A stretch of 13,941 nt of DNA from Bacteroidota bacterium (GTDB taxonomy: Bacteria; Bacteroidota; Bacteroidia; Flavobacteriales_D; Crocinitomicaceae): positions 1 through 13,941 of the forward strand of contig JAHKAT010000069.1 in assembly GCA_018825925.1 (NCBI GenBank), written 5' to 3'. The position numbers and the translations under genes were made by a program. The notes under the pieces were generated by a model, which worked only from the letters and a program-made list of their open reading frames with translations, was not told the DNA's origin and searched no databases. How positions within the stretch are numbered: the first letter of the stretch is position 1; the number at the start of each line of letters is the position of its first letter. Positions 13,687 to 13,941 of the stretch are shown here, piece by piece.

Positions 13687-13941
13687 ATGGCAAAGGAAGT
13701 ATATTTAATAGATGGTGTTAGGACACCTATTGGAAATTTTGGTGGAACATTATCAACAATTCGACCTGATGATATGGCTGCATTAGTGATCAAAAATCTA
13801 ATGGTTCGAAATCAGCAAGTTGATCCTAAACAAATTGAAGATATTATACTTGGCTGTGCGAATCAAGCAGGAGAGGACAATAGGAATGTCGCTAGAATGG
13901 CAGGATTGCTCTCTGGTTTGCCGCTAGAAATAGGGGGTGAG
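13687..13941 (+). CDS. pcaF: Thiolase, 3-oxoadipyl-CoA thiolase type (N-terminal 85 residues, 3' truncated by window edge)
   Basis: The frame from the ATG at 13687 is open to the window end. The N-terminus AKEVYLIDGVRTPIGNFGG is that of type I thiolases. The stretch LGCANQAGEDNRNVARMAGL (residues 58-77) is the form seen in PcaF/PaaJ, which cleave 3-oxoadipyl-CoA to succinyl-CoA and acetyl-CoA at the end of aromatic-compound (beta-ketoadipate or phenylacetate) degradation. The active-site cysteine lies just beyond the window. A nearby ATG at 13682 is in another frame and stops after eight codons, so it is not the start. A general fatty-acid or acetyl-CoA thiolase cannot be excluded from the N-terminus alone. 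No clear promoter is seen in the 81-nt gap from divergent truC. Confidence 0.75.
   Translation, partial: MAKEVYLIDGVRTPIGNFGGTLSTIRPDDMAALVIKNLMVRNQQVDPKQIEDIILGCANQAGEDNRNVARMAGLLSGLPLEIGGE

Overview
The window comes from an AT-rich Bacteroidota genome, most likely Flavobacteriales (a Fluviicola/Crocinitomicaceae-like bacterium is a guess from protein style). Three things support this. Starts lack clear Shine-Dalgarno sequences. Several genes are preceded by the Bacteroidota -7 element TAnnTTTG. The gene families are also typical: bacillithiol deacetylase BshB1, a GreA/GreB-like protein often mislabelled in flavobacteria, a ~1,090-residue secreted Asp-box protein, and a compact 650-residue GyrB. 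No RNA gene, CRISPR array, insertion sequence, prophage or attachment site is visible. The largest gene-free gap is 213 nt (10701-10913).

Layout. 1-207 is the 3' end of bshB1. It meets, tail to tail with a 4-nt overlap, a minus-strand pair: a GT4-type glycosyltransferase followed by a GreA/GreB-like protein, joined by an ATGA overlap. Diverging from that pair are three consecutive plus-strand genes (1867-3208) for small, strongly diverged paralogous STAS-like proteins. They converge on a minus-strand CstB-like persulfide dioxygenase/sulfurtransferase (3224-4627). Its probable intrinsic terminator lies inside the last codons of the third paralog. Upstream on the same strand is the secreted Asp-box/VPS10-like beta-propeller protein (4684-7956). 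A secreted glutathione peroxidase (8068-8598) points the other way and converges on a two-component pair: a membrane histidine kinase (8991-10700) and a receiver-only response regulator (8606-8998), overlapping by 8 nt. gyrB (10914-12866) diverges from the kinase and ends at a bidirectional terminator shared with truC (12913-13605, minus). The window closes with the first 85 codons of a 3-oxoadipyl-CoA-type thiolase (13687 onward).

How the genes relate. Most of the window is core and housekeeping material. One loose theme is thiol and sulfur chemistry: bacillithiol synthesis (bshB1), persulfide oxidation (CstB-like) and peroxide removal (GPx) lie within 8.6 kb. They are separate transcription units, so a functional link is inference. 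The least explained parts are the three-gene STAS-like cluster, the histidine kinase sensor with its internally duplicated membrane module, and the large secreted propeller protein. I do not see a complete, clearly novel multi-gene system. The STAS-like trio is the best candidate for an undescribed one.

Two start sites deserve care. For the CstB-like gene and truC the longest open frame begins at TTG, but an in-frame ATG shortly downstream fits the family and the promoter position better.
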